Assembly: GCA_905221605.1 (NCBI GenBank)
Contig: CAJNDS010001735.1
Span: 373,136 to 435,135 of the forward strand
Origin: Symbiodinium natans
Lineage: Eukaryota; Sar; Dinophyceae; Suessiales; Symbiodiniaceae
Length of the DNA stretch: 62,000 nucleotides
Reading direction: 5' to 3'
This document shows, piece after piece, positions 1 through 9,853 of the stretch; position 1 is the first letter of the stretch; each line of letters starts with the position of its first letter. The notes under the pieces are model-generated. The model did no database searches. It worked only from the letters and a program-made list of their open reading frames with translations, and was not told the origin of the DNA. The translations under genes were made by a program, and so were the position numbers.

Positions 1-568
1 GGACCGAGTGTCGAAGAAGTCCAAACGAGCGATGAAGAAGCGAAGAAGAAGCAAGCGAAGGAGAACATCAAGAAGATCAAAAGAGAAGAAAGGAGAAAGG
101 AGCGTGAAGAGAGAAAGAAGGCAAAGAAGGAAGAGAAGAAGGCAAAGAAGGAAGAAAAGAAAAAGGCCAAAGGAAGCGAGGCCAAGGAGCCGACAGCCGA
201 GATCGACAAAGAGGATCTGTAAGCGCTGAAGATCTGAAAAGGAAGAGGGCGAAAGCCCAGGATTCTGAGGGCAATGGCCCAAATACCGCATTTTGCGAAG
301 ACCGGAAGGTAGAAGTCAGTTTCACAAACAATTCGTTTCACCAAGCCAATGGCGAAAATGGAAGGTGTTTTGAAAAGCAAAGAGACAATGCAAAAGCCGC
401 TTGTGAGAAAGGCGTGCAGTGGTCTCATGTTTCAAAAGAAGCTACGAAGCAATGGTATGATGGTTTTGTTGCAAGACACGGAGCACCACGAACGAAAGCA
501 CAAGTTTCAAAGAAACGAAATGCTGAGTTACTGCTGGACTACGACGAGCTCGACATTGGCGAGAAAAA
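1..568 (+). CDS. Lys/Glu-rich protein, C-terminal part (partial, tentative)
   Basis: From base 1 a frame stays open to a TAA at 220-222 and codes a Lys/Glu/Arg-rich, probably helical stretch with repeated AKKEEKK-type motifs, ending in KEDL. A different frame is then open from about 222 to 568 and codes a more mixed sequence ending in DIGEKK, directly followed by GTGAGTGC at 569, a good splice donor. The two frames join if 17 bases lying between two GATCT copies (214-218 and 231-235) are skipped. I infer one exon with a small duplication or frameshift, but two unrelated frames are also possible. The left end is cut by the window. No family is recognised. Low-complexity charged sequence is a weak coding signal, so confidence is low. 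Confidence 0.3.
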
Positions 569-1240
569 GTGAGTGCAAGCAGTAGATGAGATTTGGTGCA
601 TGAGGTAGATTCACAAGTGCACAGAAGTGTTTCAATTTGCTCCAGGAGCCAAAGAAGAAAGAAGAAGGTTAACCCGAAGGGGTATGTGAAAAAGGAAAGA
701 TGAGCTCAATGGAGCATGAGAGAAAAGTGAGAAGGTGTTTGAAAATCGTTTCACCCAACGAGTTTCAAAGAGGGCGTAACAAACATTTCACTTTTCATGC
801 CCGACTGTATATAGGCTCAAGCACCGCCCCTCGTGAAGCGACGCGAGTGAAGGTAAAAGTGTGCCGAGAACCTGTGTTCTAGAAAGGTTGAGATTAGCCT
901 TTAAACTTTTAGATTGACTATAAGGCACAGCCGTGTAGCCTTCTCCTCCAACTTCTCTCCCTCCAACTCCGATTTCTCCAGCCCAGTGAATGGGTCCGAG
1001 AAACCACGAGTGCGGGCGGATGGCAGCTCCGCATGTCTGCAGGCGCACGAACATGCCGGCCAGGCACAGACGCACGTCTTTTGCCACCAGCTGTAGGCGG
1101 CGCAGTTGTACCACTTGCCCAGCTTCCACTTGTGCAGGGGCTGCGGCTGCTCGACGAATTGGGTGGCCGTGCAAGTCAAGCGAGAAGGGCATTCTTTACA
1201 AGCTTCCGCGCCTTTGCCACTAAGACAGCCTAATCCTGTT
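569..1240. other. Probable intron or intergenic DNA
   Basis: It begins with a GTGAGT donor-like site at 569. Short ORFs are present on both strands, but none shows a recognisable motif. I see no repeats or RNA genes here. Confidence 0.3.
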
Positions 1241-1465
1241 CGGAGCGCGCCTGCAGGTAGGCCCTTGTACTGCACGCAAGGTCACGATCTTGTTTTGATG
1301 ACGCTTCCGCAAAGTGTCGTTTTAAATGCCAAACAAATTTCACATCTTGTTGCCACGTGTGACATTTGCTTCCGCCAGTGCACGACAGACACCTATAGGT
1401 GTGACGCGTGCGACTGGAACGTCTGCGCCCATTGCGCACGTGCACAGCCAACGTTGGAGCGCTAG
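1241..1465 (+). CDS. ZZ-like / C-x2-C zinc-finger exon
   Basis: The frame ending at TAG 1463-1465 carries CTQGH, then CDICFRQC, YRCDACDWNVC and CAHC. The series of paired Cys and His ligands (CxxGH...CxxC...CxxCxxxxCxxC) has the look of the small ZZ/DC1-type zinc-binding modules often found in dinoflagellate predicted proteins. Seen: the ordered Cys pairs within about 50 residues and a stop soon after the last pair. Inferred: it is the last exon of a gene whose earlier exons lie upstream. The 5' boundary is not defined, though the frame is open from about 1106. Partner and function are unknown. Confidence 0.45.
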   Translation, partial: RSAPAGRPLYCTQGHDLVLMTLPQSVVLNAKQISHLVATCDICFRQCTTDTYRCDACDWNVCAHCARAQPTLER

Positions 1466-3085
1466 TTCTGCTAACTAGTTTTGCGAAGGTGCACGTCTTG
1501 GACGTTGATCTTGTCGGAACCCAAGGCGTCACAAGCTTCTGCAGTTCTTCTGTGTTACGCCGTCTGCGCAAGCCGGAAGCTGAGAAAAGCTACGCTCCCT
1601 TTGTTCTATTTTGCAGTGTTAAGACGGGGGGAGGAAGGTAGAAATAGTAAAAAACACCACTACAAAATCAAGTTTTTTTCCGATTCCATTTTTGGCATAC
1701 TTTCCGCTTCACGATGTTTCAGGCTGTCTTTATTGGGGTTTTGGGGTATGGAGGGGTGGGCGTTCCTTAAGAGAAATCCTGAGAAGCACTTTCATGCTTG
1801 CCAGATGGCGTCTGCGCATGTCTGTGCTAGCAGGGGTCGGTTGGGGGGACGGGGTCAAGAGCTTTTTTGCCTCCGAAAGTCCAGCTCACGCGGGCCGATT
1901 CCAAGCAGAAGGCGTTTCCGACCCTGGGAAGTTTCCCTTGTGAGGGTGCTTGGTCCGTTTTGCCAATACTCTACGGGAAGGGAAGGGAGAAGTCAAAAAG
2001 TATTTGATCTTAGGGAAAAATTCTTGGCCTTAATTGGATTGCTTGAGGTCAAAAGTTTTGGTCTGAAAGGCCACTCGAGGGGTCAAACAGTTGTTGAGAA
2101 AGTTTTGGTCTGAAGCTAAGACTAAGTTCCTTGAGGGGTCAAAACGTTTCTGGGTCTTTTGAAAGGCTGGTTTGATTGTTTCCAAGTTCCGGCTCTTGGT
2201 GACCCCAGTGCGTAGGGTTTCTTAGGCTGCTTTAACGGATATTAATATTTGTGCGTCAATAATAGAGGCGAACGTGTTTCCATTCTATTTTCCCGGAAAC
2301 TTATTAATCATAAACTTTATGGGTGAACCCCGACTGGTAGGAAACGCCCTATGGTGGGAAACACACTCCGCTTGGAAACGGCCCGGCCCAAGATTGGAAA
2401 CAGCCAATCCATTAACAAGCCTGCCCGCAAACAGTGAATGTTGTGTTTCCAAATTAAAAAAAACATTGTTTTTTTCTCGAAAACCGCCAGCTCTCCTTCC
2501 ACCAGCGCAAGGCTCGGATGAGCGCTGCGCGGAGCGCGTCTTCCAGCTGCTTCTGGAAATTCTGGAAGCAGAGGAGGAAGGAGGCGGCTGAACGGCTGTA
2601 GGGCTTGTACGGTTGGGCAAGTACGAGCTGGCGCGAACTGAACTGGTTGCAGGGAGAAGGGCCTGCTTGAAGCTGCGCGGACTTCTTAGGGCGGTAAAGA
2701 GCACCTCCACGTCTGGGGGCTCCAGCTCCTGCCAACCAAGTGCCAAGTCACTTTGGGCAGCGTCGCGCTGAGCGCACGGAAGCTTGTCCGAAGCAGCTGC
2801 ACACTCGTCTTTGTAATGCTGCAGTGAGACAGAACTGCAACTGTGGAGGCCCGTCCTCGCGAAGCCAGAATTGCTTGTGTTTTGCGGCCCTGAAAGCGGG
2901 GTTGCCCGACTTCCCCGGAACTTGGACTTATTTTGGCGCTGTCTCCAATCTCAGTTTTTGCGGCAGTTAACGCGCCGTTGATGGGTCAGACCTGTTTGTA
3001 CAGCATTTTGAATTTAGCACCATCGACCCTGGTCTTTGCCAGAGCCAAACAGACGTATGTTTTGGAGCAGCAAGTGCTTGCGTGT
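1466..3085. other. Non-coding stretch with no clear gene
   Basis: There are overlapping ORFs of 60-210 codons in several frames, but their composition is unconvincing and no motif is recognised. From 2296 to 2402 a GGAAAC word recurs five times (2296, 2340, 2359, 2376, 2396), mostly 17-20 bases apart, which may be a decayed short tandem repeat. Confidence 0.3.
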
Positions 3086-3178
3086 GAGAGAGTGACAGAG
3101 TGTCTGTGAGTGTGTGAGGATGAGAGTGAGAGCGAGAGCGAGAGCGAGAGTGAGAGTAAGAGTGAGAATGAAAGTGAG

Positions 3179-3252
<74 letters not shown>

Positions 3253-3256
3253 AGAG
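3086..3256 (+). repeat. GAGAGT/GAAAGT simple repeat
   Basis: Purine-rich hexanucleotide repeat made of GAGAGC, GAGAGT and GAAAGT units in runs. The long Leu/Ser ORF on the opposite strand is a by-product of this repeat and is not annotated as a gene. Confidence 0.85.
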
Positions 3257-3596
3257 TGAGGAAGCGAGGACGACGGAGTGAGGAAGTGATGCAGTGACGG
3301 GCAGCGGAGGAGTGGTGAAGCCATGGGGCCCCACGTGATTTCTATGTCTGCCAACTTTTCTTCGGCGCCGCGTTTTGAACAGTGCATAGGTCGTGTTTGA
3401 ACACTTGTAACAATGTTCAGTTTAGAAGACAAGCGACTTGGGAAAAAACCTGGATTAAAATTCTGGTCGGTCTTCGGATCTGGCCTCATTACGTCTGCTG
3501 TGCGTGGGGACCCTTTCAATAGTATTATAGGGTCCCGAGTCCCCATGGCCACAAATGCATTTTTTCGGGGAAAAATACGCCGTGAGGCCACAACAA

Positions 3597-3790
3597 GGCC
3601 GCAACAGGCCACAAACGTGTGTTTTTGAGGCCATATCAGGCCACAACAGGCCACAAACGTGTGTTTTTGAGGCCACGTCAGCCCACAACAGGCCACAAAC
3701 GTGTGGTTTCCAGGCCACGTCAGGCCACAACAGGCCACAAACGTGTCGCAACAAAGCAAGACCGTGTGGGTTTGAGGCCATATCAGGCCA
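3597..3790 (+). repeat. 42-bp minisatellite around AGGCCACAAACGTGTG
   Basis: About four copies of a 42-base unit containing the words AGGCCACAAACGTGTG and TCAGGCCACAAC. As 42 is a multiple of three, the frame stays open and would code a 14-residue repeat (core RPQTC, then VFEAISGHN in the best copy). I see no independent evidence that it is translated. Units differ by a few substitutions, and the last ones are more diverged. Confidence 0.85.
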
Positions 3791-3794
3791 ACTT

Positions 3795-4690
3795 GTTTGG
3801 TTTCGAGATTGTTTTTTGGGGCTTGATTTTCAGCAAGTCCTAGGAGACCAAGTCGTTCCTGTACTGTACACATGTTTGCCAGTTTACGCGACTCCAAATC
3901 TGGGGTCGAAACATCTAAGCAATTCTGGCTTCGCGTGTGTGGGCCTTCCCTGTAGTCCGAAGGACAGATGTTGAACGTAGAAGTGTTTGAATGTAAGTGG
4001 GCAGTCTGCACACAACTGCGTGCAGCTGACCACTGCTACACCCTAAAACCCTAAACCCGAAACAGAATTTAAGTCAATAAATTGAAAGTGGAAGGGTGGA
4101 AGACCAAATGGGCCTCCTGGCCCAAATGCCTTTCCAAAAGTTCCCAAAATCAAAGCTCAGATTCTTTACTGCTTCGCTTGCAAGATCACTGGCCAATTAA
4201 TCGTTCCTGATCTCCCTTGCAGACACCGAGGGCCATAAAGTTTCTGCCCTGGTGGCCTGTTAGAAGGTTTGCAGTTTGATATCCAGGGTTGGGGCGGTCT
4301 TTTATTGCTTGTGTTCGTTTCCGGAAGAGCTGCGTATAAGCTCGTTCTTGACAGAGGAAGGACTTCAAGCAATGATGCAACCTTCAAGCAACAACCCAAG
4401 TTCGTTTGGCTTAACAACAAGCTCAAAGCCATTCTTAACCACAATGACTTGATGGTCGGAAAGTTGTCCCGCATGCGCCATCTTCCGAAACAGCAGCATT
4501 GCCGCGCTGTTCTACGGTGAAGACCGTCAACCTTTGGCAGCCGGCGCTGTTTCGCACCACTGTAATGAAGACAGATGGCCCGGAGATGTCTGTGCAAAAT
4601 TGCATCAGGCCATGTGGCATCCAAGTTTGAAAAAAACTATGATCATGGTTTGTGTGTGGGAAGTGATTTGTGCGTTGAATCAGCCACCTA
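3795..4690. other. Non-coding stretch
   Basis: It contains a short run of CCCTAAA-like words at 4040-4058 and unconvincing ORFs on both strands. No recognisable gene. Confidence 0.3.
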
Positions 4691-4805
4691 ACAGGAAGCG
4701 CAAGACCTGCGTGAGATGCAAGAGCACAGGGCAACGTTGCAGCGAAAATCAAGTCGCTGGAAGCGGAGCTAAACCGAATCAATGAGGCACTGAGTTTGAG
4801 TAAGT
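4691..4805 (+). pseudogene. Coiled-coil fragment, frameshifted (tentative)
   Basis: One frame reads LREMQEHRATL. The next frame continues with KIKSLEAELNRINEALSL, which has heptad-like spacing of Leu/Ile and looks like a coiled coil. A 1-2 base shift near 4740 is needed to join them. It may be a decayed exon or the remnant of a leader ORF before the retrotransposon. The family is not recognised. Confidence 0.25.
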
Positions 4806-4909
4806 CCTTTTTAAAACAAATTGTGCGAGTGTTGTAGTTCACGGTGCAGCAATTTATAACACATACACAGCTCAGTTCTCCACCCTTGAAAAAAATATAA
4901 CATCTCCAT

Positions 4910-6199
4910 GTGTCTGTATGTAACTGTGTGTGTGCGCCTGCGTGTGTCTGTGTGTGTCCGTGTGTTGTTTTGGGGGCGTCTCGGGCAGGGCCAAACCAGG
5001 CATCCCTTCCTGCTCAAAAGGGAGCTGAGGCAGCTTCTTCTTGGAAGGACTCCTCCCGGTGGCAAGAACAGTCCACCCCGTGGAAGAGCCAGCAGTCTTC
5101 ATGGGGCAAAGGTTGGGGGCATTCTAAGAACTACGGCTCCAGCAGCTCGTGGCAGGGCTCTGGAGGCAATCGGCGTGAGAAGTGGGACAAGCCCAAAGGC
5201 TGGAACAAGTGGCCCAAGCCTGAGCAAAAGCCGGCTAAGGAGCAGTATGGGCGAGGGGCTGCCCCCAAGGAGGAGGAGCCGGAGATTCTCCTCGACCCAG
5301 TGGCTGGGATTTTTGGAACCCGGCAGCAGGGGCCGCCTGAGAGGCCCGACTCTGCATTCAATGTTGCGGAGGCGACGGAGGAGGAAGTTCAAGCGGCGGC
5401 CAATCGCAAGGCTGAGCGCGAAGAAGAAGGGTTCCACAGTCAGCTCTGGCAGGGGGCGATCGCTAAGGCCCTCGCAGACCCCTCGCGACCCAAGTGTGCC
5501 CGAGAACTGATGCGTGAGGGCATCTTGCGAAGCTGGTGGAACATGTCCTGGAAGGACGCCCGAGGCCTCATTGACGGGACCTTGGTGGACGAGTATCGCG
5601 ATCGGTTGATGCTGTACATGGCAAAGTACAAGAATCCCACCGAGGTGCCGCAGCCGATTGTCGAGCGCTGTGCATGCTTGTTCGCGTGGTTCAAGCAAAA
5701 CTCCAGGCAGCTGGACATTGAAGGGGACTTCGATGCGGTCATGTTCGCAGTGCCAGGGCAGAAAGTGCTGTGCTTTCGCACAAAGCTGACAGGGCCATCC
5801 TTCCTGGAGCCCGCAAACCACCGCTACACGATGACAATGTCCCACGGCTTGCCGTGGACAGCAGCCATGGGTGTGGGCGAGTATGGGGAGATAACCCCGG
5901 GAGACTTCACGGACGGCGACTTCCCGTCGTACGGATTCAGCGGCCGAGGGGTCTGCAACGACTCCGGCTTTGAAGGTATCAAAGCCTCAATCTCCAAGGT
6001 GGCTGCAAGAGCCAAAGGAAGGGACGTCATCTTCTCGATGGAAGGGCTCCTGCAGGAGAATACGCCCCAGGTGGAGGGGGGCATGCCGGCACTGAATGCT
6101 GCTTGCCGAGATGCAGGCAGCGCGCGGTCAGGGGACCACCTGCTTTTGAGTCCCACCTGTGCAGTTTTGAGGGCCGTATCCGTAGCCTGGCCAATCTGA
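4910..6199 (+). CDS. Retrotransposon ORF A, function unknown
   Basis: A 429-codon frame. Its first 30 or so residues come from a GTGTGT-rich repeat and are probably not real N-terminus; coding more likely starts near 4990, either spliced or at an upstream start. Residues about 45-115 are rich in Ser, Trp, Gly, Lys and Gln, like a disordered nucleic-acid-binding region. After that comes a mixed, folded-looking domain with conserved-looking hydrophobic and charged positions (for example SWWNMSWKDARGLIDG). I recognise no family. Its position just upstream of the recombinase on the same strand suggests it belongs to the element, perhaps as a first Gag-like ORF, but it could be a host exon beside the insertion. 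Confidence 0.5.
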   Translation: MSVCNCVCAPACVCVCPCVVLGASRAGPNQASLPAQKGAEAASSWKDSSRWQEQSTPWKSQQSSWGKGWGHSKNYGSSSSWQGSGGNRREKWDKPKGWNKWPKPEQKPAKEQYGRGAAPKEEEPEILLDPVAGIFGTRQQGPPERPDSAFNVAEATEEEVQAAANRKAEREEEGFHSQLWQGAIAKALADPSRPKCARELMREGILRSWWNMSWKDARGLIDGTLVDEYRDRLMLYMAKYKNPTEVPQPIVERCACLFAWFKQNSRQLDIEGDFDAVMFAVPGQKVLCFRTKLTGPSFLEPANHRYTMTMSHGLPWTAAMGVGEYGEITPGDFTDGDFPSYGFSGRGVCNDSGFEGIKASISKVAARAKGRDVIFSMEGLLQENTPQVEGGMPALNAACRDAGSARSGDHLLLSPTCAVLRAVSVAWPI

Positions 6200-6296
6200 G
6201 CCAAGAGCCGAAACACTGAGTCTCGATATAAGCTCGTCGGGAGCCATAAAAGAGTGTCCCGTTCTGACAGGGCGAGTGAACTTTCGCTTTGTCATC

Positions 6297-8399
6297 ATGT
6301 TTGCAACAGAAATTTTGTCTTCCTCACATGTTTCTTTCATGCGGGTATCGAGAGTTTTGGGTCAGTTTTGGTTCAAGCCCCAGATGGCTGGTCACCTAAG
6401 AGCATCGGAGGTGCCTTCTGACAGCGAGTCGGAAGGCCAAGAAGTTAACCAGCATCGTATTGCTCAGGTCTTGATTTCTGCAGGACCACCGAATGTGCAG
6501 CTCCCCTGGGAACAAGGAATTTTCAGGGACATCTTCGCACCTAGACCAGTGGTGTCACTGGACTGGCCAGAGCCCAAGGTTCTTGTCAATGTGGATGAAG
6601 CCGAACTATCGTCTACACCAGGTCCCAGCGTTTTGCAAGACAAAGACAAGACGCCAATCACAGGTGTCTTCAGCTCCTCACCGGGAGCTAATGTTTTCAG
6701 CAAAGTGAGCAAGTGCAAAAAGAAAGATGAGCCTTTTGAGGAGGCTGTTGCAGGCATGTGGTTGAAAAACATGCAGATGTGGAAACAGCTGTTCGAGGCC
6801 TCCCCGTCCACCACTTTTGCCAAAACATTACAGGAATTGGACGAAGAGGAGAAGATGTTGTCCCTTCGTGACATGTTTGGATCGAAATCACCACACACAA
6901 TCCAGAAGCGTGCATCAACCTTGTTGAGATTGTTTCGTTGGCTTCAAAAACAGGCCGATGTGCAAGGGACCTCTGTGGAGGAACCCCTTCTCCCATCAGA
7001 GGAAGCAGTGTACAAGTTCTGCAGAGAGATATCCCACAGGAAGAAGGGCAAGCTGGCACCTCAGAGCGTGGTACAAGCGTTGAAGTTTGTGAAATTTGTG
7101 CTTTCCATTCCAAATGTGGAGAATTCCATCTCCCCCAGGGTCCAAGGCTTGGCCGACCGAGTGGCAGGCGAGCACGAGCCCACACATCAAGCCCGGGACC
7201 TAACAGTGCTTGAAGTTAGGTTTCTGGAAGAGTGTGTTTGGAACGCTGAGCTCCACATTGTCGATCGATTTGCAGCAGGGGTATTCCTGTTTCAGATTTT
7301 CAGCAGGAACCGTTGGTCGGACATCAGGCACGTGCGATCCTTGGAGTTCGATTTTCTGGAGATCGGCCCCGAAATCTGTGGTTTTCTGGAAGGCAGGGCC
7401 AGGGAGGTGAAACAGTCCAACAAGAAGAAGAAACTCTCGTTGTTCATGCCCCTGGTGGCTCCAGTTCGGGGGGTCCACCCGACGGTGGTTTGGGCCAAAG
7501 AATGGCAGAAAGTGGCTGCCGAAGCAGGGATCGTGCTCTCGAAGACCCCTGTAGGCCCTTTACTACCGGCCACCGCCCCAGACGGTGCCTGGCTGCAGAG
7601 GTCCATCGACTCCGCCGAGGCCTCCAACTGGCTGATGGGACTGCTAAGGAACCGCGACCCCTCAACAGCGAGGGTTACCACACATTCCTTGAAGCACACT
7701 GCTCTGGGCTGGTTGAGCAAATACGGCATTGTGGGCGAAACACAGACACTCTTGGCACATCATTCTACTGGAGCGTTGAGTACATTAGCTTACTCAAGAG
7801 ACGCCCTTAGCGGCCCCCTCCGGCAGCTAGAGGAAATGCTAAAGCAGGTGCGGGAGGGCTCGTTTTGCCCGGACGCTACTCGAAGTGGATACTTTGCCCG
7901 TGCCCAAGGATCAGAGGCAGGTGCGTCTGTTGACCTCGGGTCCTGGTTGCCGATCAGCAAGGCAGGCAGCTTAGATGGGCTGCCCGCAAACTCCGAAAGC
8001 ACGCATGAACCTTTGCCAGCTACAGCGGAAGGCTTTGAGGACGATTTCCTGGGGGTTGGACCGCTTTGCTCCTCGCAAGGGAAGGTTTTTGTCGATAAGG
8101 ACGACGCACAAGGTGCAGATGATGACGAGGAGGCAGAGATCTCGCCCACCACATCAGCAGACGGGTCCTCCGAGGAAACCTCTGATGGAGCCTCGTCGGA
8201 AGAAAAAGAGGAACCAGCTTCGACCCTGAGCCTACCGGAGGGTTGGAGCGCGATCCAGAACAAGAAGTCTACCATGTTACATCTGTACAAAGTAGGTCAA
8301 ACGACGCTGAAATGTGGGAAGTGGATAAGCGTCAATTTTGTAGAAATGGAGAAGCCCTCAGCGAAGTGGCTACAGTGCAGCCGTTGTTTTCAGGAGTAA
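6297..8399 (+). CDS. Tyrosine recombinase of the retrotransposon
   Basis: The frame is open from 6276 (GTG); the first ATG is at 6297, giving 700 residues. Tyrosine recombinases cut and rejoin DNA through a Tyr-DNA intermediate and here would integrate the circular cDNA. The catalytic order is visible: an Arg in RNRWSDIRHV (about residues 335-345 from the ATG), HSLKH about 120 residues later (the HxxK/R box), then LLAHHS and finally AYSRD with the nucleophile Tyr about 35 residues after HSLKH. The N-terminal 300 residues would hold the core-binding helices. The acidic, Ser-rich tail ends in a Cys motif (LKCGKW...CSRC) of unknown role. The frame is intact. The next ORF starts 108 bases after the stop. 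Confidence 0.85.
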   Translation: MFATEILSSSHVSFMRVSRVLGQFWFKPQMAGHLRASEVPSDSESEGQEVNQHRIAQVLISAGPPNVQLPWEQGIFRDIFAPRPVVSLDWPEPKVLVNVDEAELSSTPGPSVLQDKDKTPITGVFSSSPGANVFSKVSKCKKKDEPFEEAVAGMWLKNMQMWKQLFEASPSTTFAKTLQELDEEEKMLSLRDMFGSKSPHTIQKRASTLLRLFRWLQKQADVQGTSVEEPLLPSEEAVYKFCREISHRKKGKLAPQSVVQALKFVKFVLSIPNVENSISPRVQGLADRVAGEHEPTHQARDLTVLEVRFLEECVWNAELHIVDRFAAGVFLFQIFSRNRWSDIRHVRSLEFDFLEIGPEICGFLEGRAREVKQSNKKKKLSLFMPLVAPVRGVHPTVVWAKEWQKVAAEAGIVLSKTPVGPLLPATAPDGAWLQRSIDSAEASNWLMGLLRNRDPSTARVTTHSLKHTALGWLSKYGIVGETQTLLAHHSTGALSTLAYSRDALSGPLRQLEEMLKQVREGSFCPDATRSGYFARAQGSEAGASVDLGSWLPISKAGSLDGLPANSESTHEPLPATAEGFEDDFLGVGPLCSSQGKVFVDKDDAQGADDDEEAEISPTTSADGSSEETSDGASSEEKEEPASTLSLPEGWSAIQNKKSTMLHLYKVGQTTLKCGKWISVNFVEMEKPSAKWLQCSRCFQE

Positions 8400-8507
8400 A
8401 GAGAGGGGTGACGCTGTTGTTGGCCGGTTTGTGTGCTTGTGCAACACCATCCCTTTGTACCAACTCTCTCTCTTGCAAGTTGCAGTTTTGGCCCCACGCC
8501 CTAAACA

Positions 8508-9853
8508 TGGCAAACGCAGCGGATAGTCAGCCTTTCTTCGAGCAACATGCTCGCAAGATCGGAATGGAGCAGCCACTCTTGGACAAATTCATAGCTGGAG
8601 GGGTCAAGACGGTGTCCATGGCAGCCTATGCCGCCACTCAACCGGGCCAACCTCTCACAGATAGGGAGGTCTCCACTCTATGTACGAGTCTGGGGCAGAA
8701 CAACCCCACTCTTGCACAGATGACGGTTGTCAAGAGGCTCCTGTTCGAGTGCCAGACCATGAGCTTGGCAAACTTGAAGGCAACCGTGGAACAGCAGCCG
8801 GACTCAGTCCTACGTAAGCTGCCAGGAGCTGAGAGAGCCCAGCGCCTGGAATTGCAGGCTCAAAGGCTGGGCGGACTCTCGATTGAGCATGACTTGGAGC
8901 CCGCCTTTTCAGTATATGATGCCGTGTCGACACAGGTAGAGCAAGGGTCGCTGAAATACCTGCACCCGAGCAAGATTCCCACGCGTCGCCAGGAATTGGC
9001 GCAAGGCAAGCCAACCAAGGAACTTGTGCTGGATGCTTCGGGGGATGGCCTCTCGGTTCAAGACAAATCCTCTAAAGTAGAGGCCCAGTTGGGGTCAGAC
9101 ATGGCGACTTACAGGGCGTTGCAAAGACGGGGTCTGGCCTACGACCTCGTTGGCATTTTGAGTTTCAAGGTGCACGAGAAATGGCTTCAGAAGGCCTTTG
9201 CTACCTTGCAAACCCCACCGCCCCCAGGCTTCAACCGTCCGACGCTGCAGCAGGTCCTGCGAGCAGATCGGGCCTTGTGGATGGAGCTTGGCAGCAAACA
9301 GCCGACCCTGACAAGGCCAGCGGCGAACGCGCCGCTTGCAGACGCCCGGTGCTTAGATCAAGTCTTTCTGGAAGCCACCAACACGGTTGCAGTCAATTTT
9401 CACTTCATGCCGACACCTCGTGCGGAAGGGTTCCCAGATAGAGGAGGCAAAGGCGCTGGCAAGGGCCCCAAGCGCTGGGGTGATGGAAAAGGGTATGGAC
9501 AATGGAAATATCAGAGGATCGACAAAGGAGACAAGGGCCAAGGAGGCAAATCAGGCCTCAAGGGGGCCCGCCTCCCCACAAAGGGCAAATTTGACAGTGG
9601 CAAGGGAGGCTTTCCGAACAAGTCCCTTGTCTTGCAAGGAGGCAAGGGGGAGACCCCCATGCCGGCCGCCTTGCGAGGCGGAGTGCCGAACGACGAGCAA
9701 GGAGAGCCTCTTTGTTTTGGCTTCAACCTAGGACAGTGCAAGGACGCCCCCTTGGGGGGCAGATGTGCACGTGGCAGACATGTGTGTTGTCACCCAGGTT
9801 GCTTCCGGAAGCATCCCTTTTCTGAGCACAAGCATTCAGGCCAGGTAGCCTGA
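8508..9853 (+). CDS. Gag-like protein with CCCH zinc finger
   Basis: The frame is open from 8243, but the stretch before 8508 overlaps the recombinase; I choose ATG 8508 (MANAADSQPF), giving 448 codons including the stop. The first 300 residues are mainly helical-looking. Then comes a Gly/Lys-rich linker (GKGAGKGPK, GGKGE) typical of RNA-binding tails. The last 45 residues hold Cys/His ligands: CFGFNLGQC, GGRCARGRHVCCHPGC and HPFSEHKH. The composition fits a nucleocapsid-like protein that packages element RNA. It ends in TGA (9851-9853), and the same frame stays open straight through the following polymerase ORF, so Gag-Pol could be made by stop readthrough. Confidence 0.6.

Noticed and set aside
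8-229. Basic Lys/Arg-only ORF at the left edge
   Set aside because: The overlapping frame from base 1 gives a mixed Lys/Glu sequence with a more natural composition; the Arg-rich frame is its shadow.
2986-4011. Long minus-strand ORF with a Leu/Ser repeat
   Set aside because: It is produced by the GAGAGT simple repeat and the 42-bp minisatellite; no independent protein signal.
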